64,000 nt of DNA from Rhodoferax sp. OV413 (lineage in GTDB: Bacteria; Pseudomonadota; Gammaproteobacteria; Burkholderiales; Burkholderiaceae_C): positions 30,706 to 94,705 of the forward strand of contig CAMAWD010000017.1 of NCBI GenBank assembly GCA_945861785.1, written 5' to 3'. This document shows, piece by piece, positions 56,867 to 64,000 of the stretch. The position numbers and the translations under genes are program-made. Each line of letters begins with the position of its first letter. The first letter of the stretch is position 1. The notes beneath the pieces were generated by a model. That model did not search any database and had not been told where the DNA came from. It worked only from the letters and a program-made list of their open reading frames with translations.

Positions 56867-57391
56867 ATGCTGCGTCGATTCAACCATGTCGCCTTCCGTT
56901 GCAACGATGCGCAGGAAACCGTTGATTTCTACACCAAGGCGCTGGGCCTGCCCTTCGCGCACGCCGTGACCAACGACGTGGTGCCCTCGGTCAAGATGTA
57001 CTGCCCCCACCTGCACCTCTTTTTTGGCCTCGATGACGGCAGCTACATCGCCTTCTTCGAGGTTCCCACCGCCGGTCCGGCAATCAAGGACCCGAATACG
57101 CCGGGATGGGTGCAGCACATCGCATTCGACGTGGCAGACAATGCGTCGCTGCTTGAAGGCAAGCGGCGACTGCAGGCGTTTGGTGTGGAGGTGCTCGGCC
57201 CGGTCGACCACGAGTTTGCCCACTCGATCTATTTCTTCGACCCCAACGGCCATCGCCTGGAGATGTGCCATTGGCTGGAAAACGAAGATTCCGACAAGCT
57301 GCGTTATGCCCAAGGTGCACCGCTGCTGCTCAAGCAATGGATGGAGCGCAAGGCCAAGGGCTTCGTCGAACCGGTCCCCGAGCCCGCCTGA
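56867..57391 (+). CDS. VOC-family (glyoxalase/dioxygenase fold) protein B
   Basis: 174 residues. FNHVAFRCNDAQETVDFYTKAL (His near residue 7), QHIAFDVAD (second His) and HSIYFFDPNGHRLEMCHW (Glu ligand) give a probable metal site. AGAGGAG lies eight bases before ATG. Paralogue of the protein at 27156. Followed at once by the GntR gene, whose GTG start lies one base after the VOC stop. A single-domain dioxygenase or isomerase is likely; substrate unknown. Confidence 0.82.
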   Translation: MLRRFNHVAFRCNDAQETVDFYTKALGLPFAHAVTNDVVPSVKMYCPHLHLFFGLDDGSYIAFFEVPTAGPAIKDPNTPGWVQHIAFDVADNASLLEGKRRLQAFGVEVLGPVDHEFAHSIYFFDPNGHRLEMCHWLENEDSDKLRYAQGAPLLLKQWMERKAKGFVEPVPEPA

Positions 57392-57392
57392 G

Positions 57393-58187
57393 GTGGCGCG
57401 CCCGGCGCCCCCGGCCGCGGCTGGGTCCAGGCCCAAAGCGGTTTCGCGCAAGGTTCCCGCAGCCACCGGCGCAGCGGTCGGGCGGCGCCAGGTGCAAGTC
57501 CTCGAGCGGCTGCGCGAGATGATCATGCTGGGCGAGCTCAAGGCCGGCGAGCACGTCCAGGAAATCCCGCTCAGTATGGCGCTGGGCGTCTCCAGAACGC
57601 CGATCCGCGAGGCACTGGTGGTGCTGGCCCATGAAGGTTTGCTGGTGTACCGTGCCAACCGCGGCTACGTGGTGCGGGAATTCCACCTCAAAGACGTGCT
57701 CAATGCCTACCTGGTGCGTGAGTGTCTTGAGGGGCTGGCCTGCCGCCAACTGGCCGAAGACGGCATCGATGCGCGCAGCGCTGAACAGTTGCGCGCTTGC
57801 CTGGCCGCCGGCGACCGCATCTTCGCCATTGGTTACCTGACAGAGCAAGGGGTGGAGCCCTGGCGCCAGGTGAATGACGAGTTCCACACCACGCTGCTGC
57901 ATGCCACGGGAAACCGGTCGCTGATCGAGGCCCACGAACGCACTGTGACGATCCCGCTCTCGTCGAGTCGCGTGGTGCACTGGTTCGATCGTTCGGACGC
58001 CCATGGGTTTCAACGCCTGCAACAGGTACACCAGCAACACCATGCCATCTTCGAGGCCATCCTGCGCCGCCAGGTCTACCGCGCCGAGGCCAAGATGCGC
58101 GAGCACATCAACGTAGCGGCCGAGCACATCGAGCGCAGCTATCGCACGGGCAACGGTGCGACGCCACCGCAGGAGCGGCCGGCATGA
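57393..58187 (+). CDS. GntR-family regulator, FCD subfamily
   Basis: 264 residues. An Ala/Pro-rich N-terminal extension, then the winged helix (VQVLERLREMIMLGELKAGE; SRTPIREALVVLAHEGLL) and an FCD effector domain with metal-type His residues (VNDEFHTTLLHATGN; QQHHAIFEAIL). FCD regulators usually repress catabolic genes and are released by an organic acid. The start is a GTG just after the VOC stop; there is no strong ribosome binding site, so translation is coupled. Its stop overlaps the next ATG by four bases. Five TTTGCATACA-type sites nearby are its likely operators. Confidence 0.88.
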   Translation: MARPAPPAAAGSRPKAVSRKVPAATGAAVGRRQVQVLERLREMIMLGELKAGEHVQEIPLSMALGVSRTPIREALVVLAHEGLLVYRANRGYVVREFHLKDVLNAYLVRECLEGLACRQLAEDGIDARSAEQLRACLAAGDRIFAIGYLTEQGVEPWRQVNDEFHTTLLHATGNRSLIEAHERTVTIPLSSSRVVHWFDRSDAHGFQRLQQVHQQHHAIFEAILRRQVYRAEAKMREHINVAAEHIERSYRTGNGATPPQERPA

Positions 58188-58966
58188 CCGGCGCCACCGA
58201 TACAGGGCCGATGAAGGCGGCCTATGCCGACTGCTATCTGGGCCAGCTGCATTACCTGTACCGGCCGGCGTCGATCCCCGGTGGCGCGCCGGTGCTCCTG
58301 ATCAGCCCACGCGCACGCTCGTGCCGCAAACTCGCGCGCCATCTGCCGGCCGAACACGCGGCCTACATCATCGACATCCCCGGGCTGGGCAACTCCTCCC
58401 CCCTGCGCGAGGGTGCCTCGATGCCGGACGTGGCGCGCGCAGTGGCTGAATTCATGGACGCGGCGGGCATCGGCCCGGCCCACGTGTTCGGTGTGCATAC
58501 TGGCGGCAAGGTCGCCGCGGCGCTTGCTGCGCACTGGCCCGACAATGTTCTGAGCCTGATGGTATGCGGCAAGAGCCACAGCATCGTGCCCGAGATCGAA
58601 CGGCGCAACGTGGCGATGAAGGAGCAGTCAGACATGCCCGACTCCGCGGTTGTACGCTTCGAGGGCAAGTACCTCGACGACACCGAGAGCGCCCTGGCCA
58701 TGCCGCGCCTGTATGCAGCCAACTTCGCATTCGATCTCGCGCAGGCACTGCGTGCTTGCCGGATGCCGGTGCGCGTGATCGAGATCACCTCACCGGAAGA
58801 AGACCTGCGCTACGGACGCCAGGCCCGCGCCCTGGCCGCGCATGCTGCCCGTGGCAGCATGGCCGAACTGCCTCAGGTGGACTCCACCGGGATCGACTTC
58901 TACACCGGCGCCGCGGCCATGGCTGCGGCGATCGTCGAGTTCATCGGGCAACCGGCATCTACCTGA
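58184..58966 (+). CDS. Alpha/beta-hydrolase-fold protein lacking the usual nucleophile
   Basis: 260 residues with the alpha/beta-hydrolase fold (PVLLISPRARSCRKLARHLP; YIIDIPGLGNSSPL). The nucleophile elbow reads FGVHTGGKVAA: His 105 stands where GxSxG has Ser, with Thr next to it, and no conserved C-terminal His is seen. It is therefore either inactive, a binding protein, or uses a non-standard mechanism. ATG overlaps the gntR stop (ATGA), so it is coupled to it. Confidence 0.78.
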   Translation: MTGATDTGPMKAAYADCYLGQLHYLYRPASIPGGAPVLLISPRARSCRKLARHLPAEHAAYIIDIPGLGNSSPLREGASMPDVARAVAEFMDAAGIGPAHVFGVHTGGKVAAALAAHWPDNVLSLMVCGKSHSIVPEIERRNVAMKEQSDMPDSAVVRFEGKYLDDTESALAMPRLYAANFAFDLAQALRACRMPVRVIEITSPEEDLRYGRQARALAAHAARGSMAELPQVDSTGIDFYTGAAAMAAAIVEFIGQPAST

Positions 58967-59020
58967 CTCTGCCAGCATGGCGGCAGCCCCAGGCAGCATT
59001 CACTTCAGAAAGGTCGACAT

Positions 59021-59779
59021 ATGACAAGGATTGCACTCATCACGGGCGGCGCAAGCGGACTCGGGCGCGCCACAGCACTGGCCTACGCAGGCGCCGGCCT
59101 ATCGGTCGTGGTGGCCGACATCGATGGGGCCAGGGCGGCAGCAGTGGCCGCCGAGTTGCAGGGCAAGGGCCACCGCGGTCTGGCGCTGGACGTGACCGAC
59201 GAGGCACAGGTGGCCAGCGTGTTCGCGCTGGTCGAGCGGGAGGTCGGGCCGATCGCCGTGCTGGCGCATTTCGCCGGAATCTCGGGCTACACCCCCGACG
59301 GCCTGAACCCAAAGATCGCCGACGAATCGGTCGCCAACTGGGAACGCACCATGGACGTCAATCTCAAGGGCACCTTTCTGTGCGTGCGCGAGATGCTGCG
59401 GGTGCGGCGCGCGCGGCCGGTGCCGCACGGCCGGATCATCACCACCTCGTCCATGGTGGCCCAGAGCGGCGGCATCAATGGCGGCGCGGCCTATGCCGCC
59501 TCCAAGGGCGCGGTGCTGAGCTTCACCAAGATGGCAGCGCGCGAGGCTGCGCCCCTGGGCGTCACCGTGAACAGCATCTCGCCCGGCGCCATCGACACCC
59601 CGATGCTGCGTTCGGTCATGCCGCCGGAACGCGACGCAAGCTACATCCAGTCAATCCCGATGGGGCGCATCGGGCTCCCCCAGGACATCGCGGCCGCCGC
59701 GTTGTTCCTGGCCTCCGAGGACGCCTCATTCATCACCGGAAGCTGCACCGACGTCAACGGCGGCATGCGCATGCAATAG
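59021..59779 (+). CDS. SDR oxidoreductase, module D first copy
   Basis: 252 residues. TGGASGLGRATALAYAG, then HFAGISG in place of NNAG, catalytic Ser in TTSSMVAQSGG and YAASKGAVLSFTK. Ends FITGSCTDVNGGMRMQ. Classical 3-oxoacyl/hydroxy-acid type SDR. AGAAAGG upstream. Its stop codon lies inside the first unit of a heptamer repeat that fills the gap to the NIPSNAP gene. Confidence 0.88.
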   Translation: MTRIALITGGASGLGRATALAYAGAGLSVVVADIDGARAAAVAAELQGKGHRGLALDVTDEAQVASVFALVEREVGPIAVLAHFAGISGYTPDGLNPKIADESVANWERTMDVNLKGTFLCVREMLRVRRARPVPHGRIITTSSMVAQSGGINGGAAYAASKGAVLSFTKMAAREAAPLGVTVNSISPGAIDTPMLRSVMPPERDASYIQSIPMGRIGLPQDIAAAALFLASEDASFITGSCTDVNGGMRMQ

Positions 59780-59814
59780 GCAATAGGCAATGGGCAATAG
59801 GCAATAGGCAATAG
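59773..59814. repeat. Tandem 7-bp GCAATAG repeat, six copies
   Basis: GCAATAG repeated six times (third copy GCAATGG). The first copy contains the last codon and stop of the SDR. The array ends 20 bases before the next start codon. It is not a CRISPR (no spacers). Confidence 0.85.
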
Positions 59815-59834
59815 TTGGCGCAAAGGACATCCCC

Positions 59835-60410
59835 ATGCTTCAGGAAATGAAGGTCGAAACACTGCGGGCGGCGCAAGTCAATCCGTACTTGCAGCATCTG
59901 GAGCAGCATGACAATCAGCCCTGCGCGGGGCGCTGGGCATCCGAGTTCGGACCGCTCAACCAGGTATTCACGCTGCTCGACCCGCCCGCACTCGCAGCCG
60001 CCGCGCAGTACCCGGCAGACAGTTCCGGGCTGGCGGCATTGCGCCCTGGCGATCTGGTACACCGCGAGACTTGGCCACTGCGGGCCGTCAAGGCTTACCG
60101 GCCGATCCATGACGCGCTCTACGAACTGCGCGAGTACACGCTGCATCCTGGCACCCATGAGCGCTTCGTCAACCTGATGCTCCAATCTATGCAGGTGCGC
60201 GAACGGTATTCTCCGAATGTCGCCATCTGGGTGCCGCTGGCAGGCAACCCGGACCGCGTGCTGCACCTGTGGGCCTACCGCGATCTGGTGCACCGCGACG
60301 AGGCGCGCGCCGGCGTGGCCCAGGAGCCCGCCTGGAAAACCTATACCGAGGCGATCGTCCCGCTGCTCAAGGCGATGCACTCGACCGTCCTGCGGCCCGC
60401 CAAGCGGTGA
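59835..60410 (+). CDS. NIPSNAP-family protein B
   Basis: 191 residues. ELREYTLHPGTHERFVNLML and NVAIWVPLAGNPDRVLHLWA carry the family signature. Paralogue of the protein at 27877; both end in EP.WK.YT.AIVPLL..M.ST.L.PA. AAGGAC precedes ATG. It is followed 13 bases later by an FAD flavoprotein gene. Function unknown. Confidence 0.8.
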   Translation: MLQEMKVETLRAAQVNPYLQHLEQHDNQPCAGRWASEFGPLNQVFTLLDPPALAAAAQYPADSSGLAALRPGDLVHRETWPLRAVKAYRPIHDALYELREYTLHPGTHERFVNLMLQSMQVRERYSPNVAIWVPLAGNPDRVLHLWAYRDLVHRDEARAGVAQEPAWKTYTEAIVPLLKAMHSTVLRPAKR

Positions 60411-60423
60411 CACACAGGCCACC

Positions 60424-62148
60424 ATGGCGCCCGCCGTGCCGGACGAAGAGACAACCGACCTGCTGGTGATTGGCAGCGGTGCCGCCGGCCTCACAGCGGC
60501 GTTGGTGGCGCGATTGCACGGCCTGTCGGTCATCGTGTGCGAAAAGGCCCCCCATCTCGGGGGCACCTCGGCCACCTCGGGCGGCGCGATCTGGATCGCC
60601 GCCTCCAGTCAGGCGGCGCGTGCCGGCTACTGCGACAGCATCGAACAGGGACGAACCTACCTGCGTTTCGAGACCGGAGAACATGCACGAGAAGACCTGA
60701 TCGATGCGTTTTTGCAAAGCGGCCCGGCGATGGTCGACCTGCTCGAGCAGCACACCGAGGTGCTGTTCGACCCGGTGCCCGTTCCGGATTACCACGCCGA
60801 ATCACCCGGCGGCGTCACTGCGGGTCGCGTGCTGATCGCCCGGCCGTTCGACGGGCGGCGCCTCGGTGCCGACTTTCGCCGCCTGGCAGCACCGATGCCA
60901 CGGCTCATGGTGCTCGGAGGCATGATGGTTGGATTCGCCGAAATCCCGATGCTGCTGCGCCCCTTGCAGTCCTGGGCCGCCCTGCGCCTGGTTGCGCGCA
61001 ACCTCGGTCGCTATGCGCTGGACCGGCTCCACCACCCGCGCGGCACCCGGCTGCTCAACGGCAACGCCTTGATGGCGCGACTGCTTGCCAGCCTGCGCCA
61101 GCACCATGTCGACATTCGCACCGGCACCTCGCTGCTCGAACTGCTAGCAGAAGGCGCGCGGGTCGGTGGTGCCGTGTTCCAGTGTGGAACCGGCCGCAAG
61201 ACCATCCGTGCACGACGCGCCGTCGTGCTCGCCACCGGAGGTGCTGCACAGGACGGCGCGCTGCGCCAGGACCTGATGCGTGATTTTCCGCACCGCGCGG
61301 TCGTGGCCCAGCAGCATTCGACTGGCGACGGCGTGCACGCCGCACTCGCGGCGGGCGGGCAGATCGACCGGCACGTTTCGAGTCCAGCGGTATGGACACC
61401 GGCATCGGTGTTGCGCGAATCCGACGGCAGCACCACGGTATTTCCGTATGGCTACCTCGACCGCGGCAAACCCGGCGCGATCGCGGTGAACAGCGCCGGC
61501 CAGCGCTTCGTCAACGAAGCGCTGTCCTACCACGACGTGGTCCAGGCCATGTACCGGGACGCGCCGTCCGGCGTGGTGCCACGGGCCCATCTGGTGTGCG
61601 ACAGCGCCTTTGTCCGGCGCTATGGACTGGGCATGATCCGGCCGCACGACCCGACGCTGTCGGCCTATGTCCGGCGCGGCTATGTCCTGCGCGCCGACAC
61701 GCTCGAAGAACTGGCCACCCGGATCGGCGCCGATGCCCACCAGCTGCTCGCCACCGTGGCCCGCCACAACGCATTTGCAGGCACCGGCGTGGACCTGGAT
61801 TTCGGCAAGGGCAGCACCGCCTTCAACCGCGCCAACGGAGACCCGTCGGTGGGCCCCAACCCCAACCTTCGGGCGATCGGGCAGCCGCCCTTTTTCGCCT
61901 TGCCGATCACCCCCGCCACGCTCGGGGTCAGCATCGGCCTCAAGACCAACGCAGACGCACAGGTGCTCAACCTGCACGACGACCCGATTGCAGGCCTGTA
62001 CGCGTGCGGCAACGACACCAGTTCGGTCATGCGCGGCTACTGCCCGGGCGGCGGTGTCACGCTCGGTCCGGCCATGGTCTTCGCGTACCGGGCGGCGCAG
62101 CATGCTGCGGGCACGCCCGCGGCGCCGGTCAGCACTTCGGGGGAATGA
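60424..62148 (+). CDS. FAD-dependent oxidoreductase (FAD_binding_2), module D second copy
   Basis: 574 residues. FAD motif LLVIGSGAAGLTAALVARLH, EKAPHLGGTSATSGGAIWIA, and C-terminal YACGNDTSSVMRGYCPGGGV. Closest in build to 3-ketosteroid dehydrogenases (KstD) and related enzymes that insert a ring double bond. ATG at 60424 is 13 bases after the NIPSNAP stop. Its stop is one base before the ATG of the next SDR. The presence of three such flavoproteins in one island is notable. Confidence 0.87.
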   Translation: MAPAVPDEETTDLLVIGSGAAGLTAALVARLHGLSVIVCEKAPHLGGTSATSGGAIWIAASSQAARAGYCDSIEQGRTYLRFETGEHAREDLIDAFLQSGPAMVDLLEQHTEVLFDPVPVPDYHAESPGGVTAGRVLIARPFDGRRLGADFRRLAAPMPRLMVLGGMMVGFAEIPMLLRPLQSWAALRLVARNLGRYALDRLHHPRGTRLLNGNALMARLLASLRQHHVDIRTGTSLLELLAEGARVGGAVFQCGTGRKTIRARRAVVLATGGAAQDGALRQDLMRDFPHRAVVAQQHSTGDGVHAALAAGGQIDRHVSSPAVWTPASVLRESDGSTTVFPYGYLDRGKPGAIAVNSAGQRFVNEALSYHDVVQAMYRDAPSGVVPRAHLVCDSAFVRRYGLGMIRPHDPTLSAYVRRGYVLRADTLEELATRIGADAHQLLATVARHNAFAGTGVDLDFGKGSTAFNRANGDPSVGPNPNLRAIGQPPFFALPITPATLGVSIGLKTNADAQVLNLHDDPIAGLYACGNDTSSVMRGYCPGGGVTLGPAMVFAYRAAQHAAGTPAAPVSTSGE

Positions 62149-62149
62149 A

Positions 62150-62935
62150 ATGAACCAGGTGCCTGCATTGACGGTCGTCACCGGCGGCGCCCAGGGAATC
62201 GGCATGGCGGTGGCCATGCTGCTGGTCAGCGCTGGGCGGCCGGTCGTTTTGGTGGACATGAACGCCGAGGCTCTTGCCCAGGCGCAGACGGCACTGGCGG
62301 CGCTGGGCGGTGGTCAGGTCACCACGCGTGTGCTTGATGTGCGCGACGCCGCAGCCACGCCGGCCTGCGCCCGCGACATCGAGGCCACCATTGGTCCGGT
62401 AGAGGCACTCGTCACCTGCGCCGGCACCACACGTTCGAGCGCCGCTGCAACGATGCCTCTGGACGACTGGAATCTCGTGCTCGATATCAACCTCACCGGC
62501 ACTTTCCTGTCGTGCCAAGCCTTCGCTGCGGCCATGCTGCATCGCGGGCGTGGCGCCATCGTCACCATCACCTCGGTCTCCGGCACCGGCGGACAGGCCG
62601 GTCGGGCAAACTACGTGGCGTCGAAATGGGGCGTGATCGGCCTGACCAAGACACTGGCGATCGAATGGGGTCACCGCGGTGTGCGCGTCAATGCGGTCGC
62701 GCCGGGGCCGATCAACACCACGCTCTACGCCAAGGTACCCGAGGCGTTTCGCGAGGGTGTGATTCGCGAACGCACGCCCCTGGGGCGGCCGGCCGAGTCC
62801 TCCGAGGTGGCCGGCACGATCGCATTCCTGCTCTCGGCGCAGGCGTCGTACATCAACGGGTCGGTGCTGACGGTCGATGGCGGTTTCAGCGCCGGGTATG
62901 CCACGCAACATGGCGGTGCCGACCTGGCGACATGA
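62150..62935 (+). CDS. SDR oxidoreductase, module D second copy
   Basis: 261 residues. TGGAQGIGMAVAMLLVSAG, CAGTTRSS, catalytic Ser in TITSVSGTGG and YVASKWGVIGLTKTLA. Ends with VLTVDGGFSAGYATQHGG. ATG at 62150 lies in the same short overlap-like stretch as the stop of the flavoprotein gene (TGAAATG), so the two are translated together. The likely job is oxidation or reduction of a hydroxyl/keto group made by the flavoprotein. Confidence 0.88.
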   Translation: MNQVPALTVVTGGAQGIGMAVAMLLVSAGRPVVLVDMNAEALAQAQTALAALGGGQVTTRVLDVRDAAATPACARDIEATIGPVEALVTCAGTTRSSAAATMPLDDWNLVLDINLTGTFLSCQAFAAAMLHRGRGAIVTITSVSGTGGQAGRANYVASKWGVIGLTKTLAIEWGHRGVRVNAVAPGPINTTLYAKVPEAFREGVIRERTPLGRPAESSEVAGTIAFLLSAQASYINGSVLTVDGGFSAGYATQHGGADLAT

Positions 62936-62944
62936 CGCGGGGAA

Positions 62945-63520
62945 TCACTCGGGAAGGTTCAGCTCGCGGCGCATCGCGTAGATCGGGTCGCTGCGGTCGC
63001 GCTGCGCGCTTTGCCACCCCGGCTGAAAGGGAATCTGCCAGGGAGCGTCCTCGAGCCTGATCCACTCGAAGGCGGTGACACGCTTGGCGATCTTCCACAT
63101 GCCGTCACGGCGCTCGAAGCGGTCGATATAGCGGCCGACGATTTGCGACAGCAGTGGCTTGACCTGGTCTTCTGCCTGCGGCCCGAAGATGTCCAGCCGA
63201 GCCTGGGTGGCGTCCTTGCCGTAACGGTGAAAGGCGATCACATAGGCCTCGGACAGCGCCAGATCCGGCCCGGCGAATTCGATCTGCACGCCCCCGACGA
63301 AATGCACCGACTGCACCACCCCCTGGTGATGGCGCTGCTGCCACTGCAGCATCTGGTCAACCCCGCCGTCGAACACGCCATGGGCGTCGGTGGCCTGCGC
63401 ATGGAACACCGAGCGCACCTTGTCCCAATCCTTGCGCGCCACACCCGTGGACCAAGTCTGCAGCGCGGTTTCGATATCGTCCTTGTCGAGCAGCCGCTGA
63501 ATGCGTTCTTCGCGGGTCAT
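62945..63520 (-). CDS. NTF2/SnoaL-like protein
   Basis: 191 residues. ALQTWSTGVARKDWDKVRSV, FDGGVDQMLQWQQRHHQGVV and IVGRYIDRFERRDGMWKIAK are the blocks of SnoaL_4-type NTF2 folds, which include small isomerases, dehydratases and oxygenase beta subunits. TAGGAG lies upstream of ATG at 63520. Convergent with the SDR. It is ten bases after the DUF3237 gene, in the same direction. Confidence 0.78.
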   Translation of the reverse strand: MTREERIQRLLDKDDIETALQTWSTGVARKDWDKVRSVFHAQATDAHGVFDGGVDQMLQWQQRHHQGVVQSVHFVGGVQIEFAGPDLALSEAYVIAFHRYGKDATQARLDIFGPQAEDQVKPLLSQIVGRYIDRFERRDGMWKIAKRVTAFEWIRLEDAPWQIPFQPGWQSAQRDRSDPIYAMRRELNLPE

Positions 63521-63530
63521 GGCGGTGCTC

Positions 63531-64000
63531 CTAGAGCACGCGGTAGACCGTGTAGGACATGCCGATGCCTTTGTCCGTGATGGGCGTCGGCTCACCGGTG
63601 CTGATGGCCAGCGTGCGATTGAGCCACAGCAGTGCCGGCGCGGAGGTCTCGAAGAAGACGGCATTGCGCAGATAGTAGCTCGACGGATCGACCGTGCCCT
63701 CGCGCTTGAGCAGCCGCGCCATGACCTCGGGCTCGGCAAAGAACCTGCCGTGGTAGCTCATGTGGATCAGTGCCTGGTCGGCCGTGCGCAACACCATGTT
63801 GACGTTCGGTTCGAACACGCCATCGGGGCGGATCAGCGCGTTGTCGGTGCCCACTGGAAGCACCTCGCCACTGAGTTCGGGCCCCTGGAACGAGCCGCCG
63901 GTGATCTGCACGAAGCGCCGCTTTCCGTAGGGCGTCTGACCGAGATCGTTTGGCTGACCGGTCATGGCGAGTTTGAAAAGCAGTTCGAGTTCAGGCTTCA
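63531..64000 (-). CDS. DUF3237-family protein, 5' end at the window edge
   Basis: At least 156 residues. RFVQITGGSFQGPELSGEVL, GTDNALIRPDGVFEPN and FETSAPALLWLNRTLAIS are the DUF3237 blocks, a small beta-barrel family with unknown function often found in aromatic degradation clusters. In frame before the internal Met (63965) the sequence reads KPELELLFKLA, and the codon before it begins one base outside the window (the visible TG completes an ATG), so the true start is probably at 64001. Confidence 0.75.
   Translation of the reverse strand, partial: KPELELLFKLAMTGQPNDLGQTPYGKRRFVQITGGSFQGPELSGEVLPVGTDNALIRPDGVFEPNVNMVLRTADQALIHMSYHGRFFAEPEVMARLLKREGTVDPSSYYLRNAVFFETSAPALLWLNRTLAISTGEPTPITDKGIGMSYTVYRVL

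Noticed and set aside
59773..59814. CRISPR-like repeat array
   Set aside because: Units are 7 bases in direct contact without spacers and no cas genes are present.

Overview
The window looks like chromosomal DNA of a GC-rich betaproteobacterium, most likely of the family Comamonadaceae (Burkholderiales). This rests on three things: the gene string nrdB-nrdA-pilR-pilS-PP0621-CcsA/HemX-like-ffh next to a lysine/alanine-rich H1-like protein; the several Bug-type periplasmic binding proteins, which are greatly expanded in this group; and the protein sequences themselves. No rRNA, tRNA, CRISPR array, transposase or integrase was recognised.

Region 1 (1-14 kb) is housekeeping: a PfkB-type sugar kinase (5' end missing), an H1-like nucleoid protein, class Ia ribonucleotide reductase (nrdB, nrdA) with a probable pair of NrdR boxes, the PilS/PilR two-component system, a CcsA/HemX-like membrane protein, the SRP GTPase Ffh, the tRNA methylthiotransferase MiaB and a few small genes. 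Region 2 (14-20 kb) is a signalling block on the minus strand: a PhnD-like periplasmic binding protein, a 1448-residue hybrid histidine kinase, and a response regulator whose HD-GYP output domain is cut off. Region 3 (20-25.6 kb) is carbohydrate metabolism: a GH13 alpha-amylase-family protein diverging from a GH63-like glucosidase and a glucose-dehydrogenase-like SDR.

Region 4 (25.9-64 kb) is an accessory catabolic and uptake island of about 38 kb. Module A (25.9-32.4 kb) holds a branched-chain-amino-acid-type binding protein, a VOC protein, a NIPSNAP-like protein, a NicX/M29-like metalloprotein, a Bug binding protein and an FAD_binding_2 flavoprotein. Module B (32.7-39.2 kb) holds two more Bug proteins, a cupin, a D-2-hydroxyacid dehydrogenase, a Rieske ring-hydroxylating oxygenase (alpha and beta) and a divergent IclR regulator. 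Module C (39.2-49.5 kb) is a CoA-thioester degradation operon: PaaK-type ligase, IpdAB-like CoA-transferase-family pair, a three-gene Fbp/Pot-type ABC transporter, enoyl-CoA hydratase and a pair of acyl-CoA dehydrogenases, ending in a thiolase fragment of about 18 codons. Module D (49.5-64 kb) has a complete Liv-type ABC transporter with a 2-keto-4-pentenoate-hydratase-family enzyme, two FAD_binding_2 flavoproteins, a second VOC, an FCD-type GntR regulator, an alpha/beta-hydrolase-fold protein without the usual nucleophile, two SDRs, a second NIPSNAP-like protein, an NTF2-like protein and a DUF3237 protein.

Together region 4 suggests uptake and stepwise degradation of aromatic or alicyclic carboxylic acids: import by several binding-protein systems, oxidation by the Rieske enzyme and flavoproteins, CoA activation, ring opening by the IpdAB-like pair and beta-oxidation. 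The substrate cannot be named from sequence. The island shows a repeated VOC/NIPSNAP/FAD-flavoprotein set, remnants of two Bug genes and one thiolase, and a recurrent TTTGCATACA motif around the liv, FAD and VOC-gntR promoters that is a good candidate for the GntR operator.
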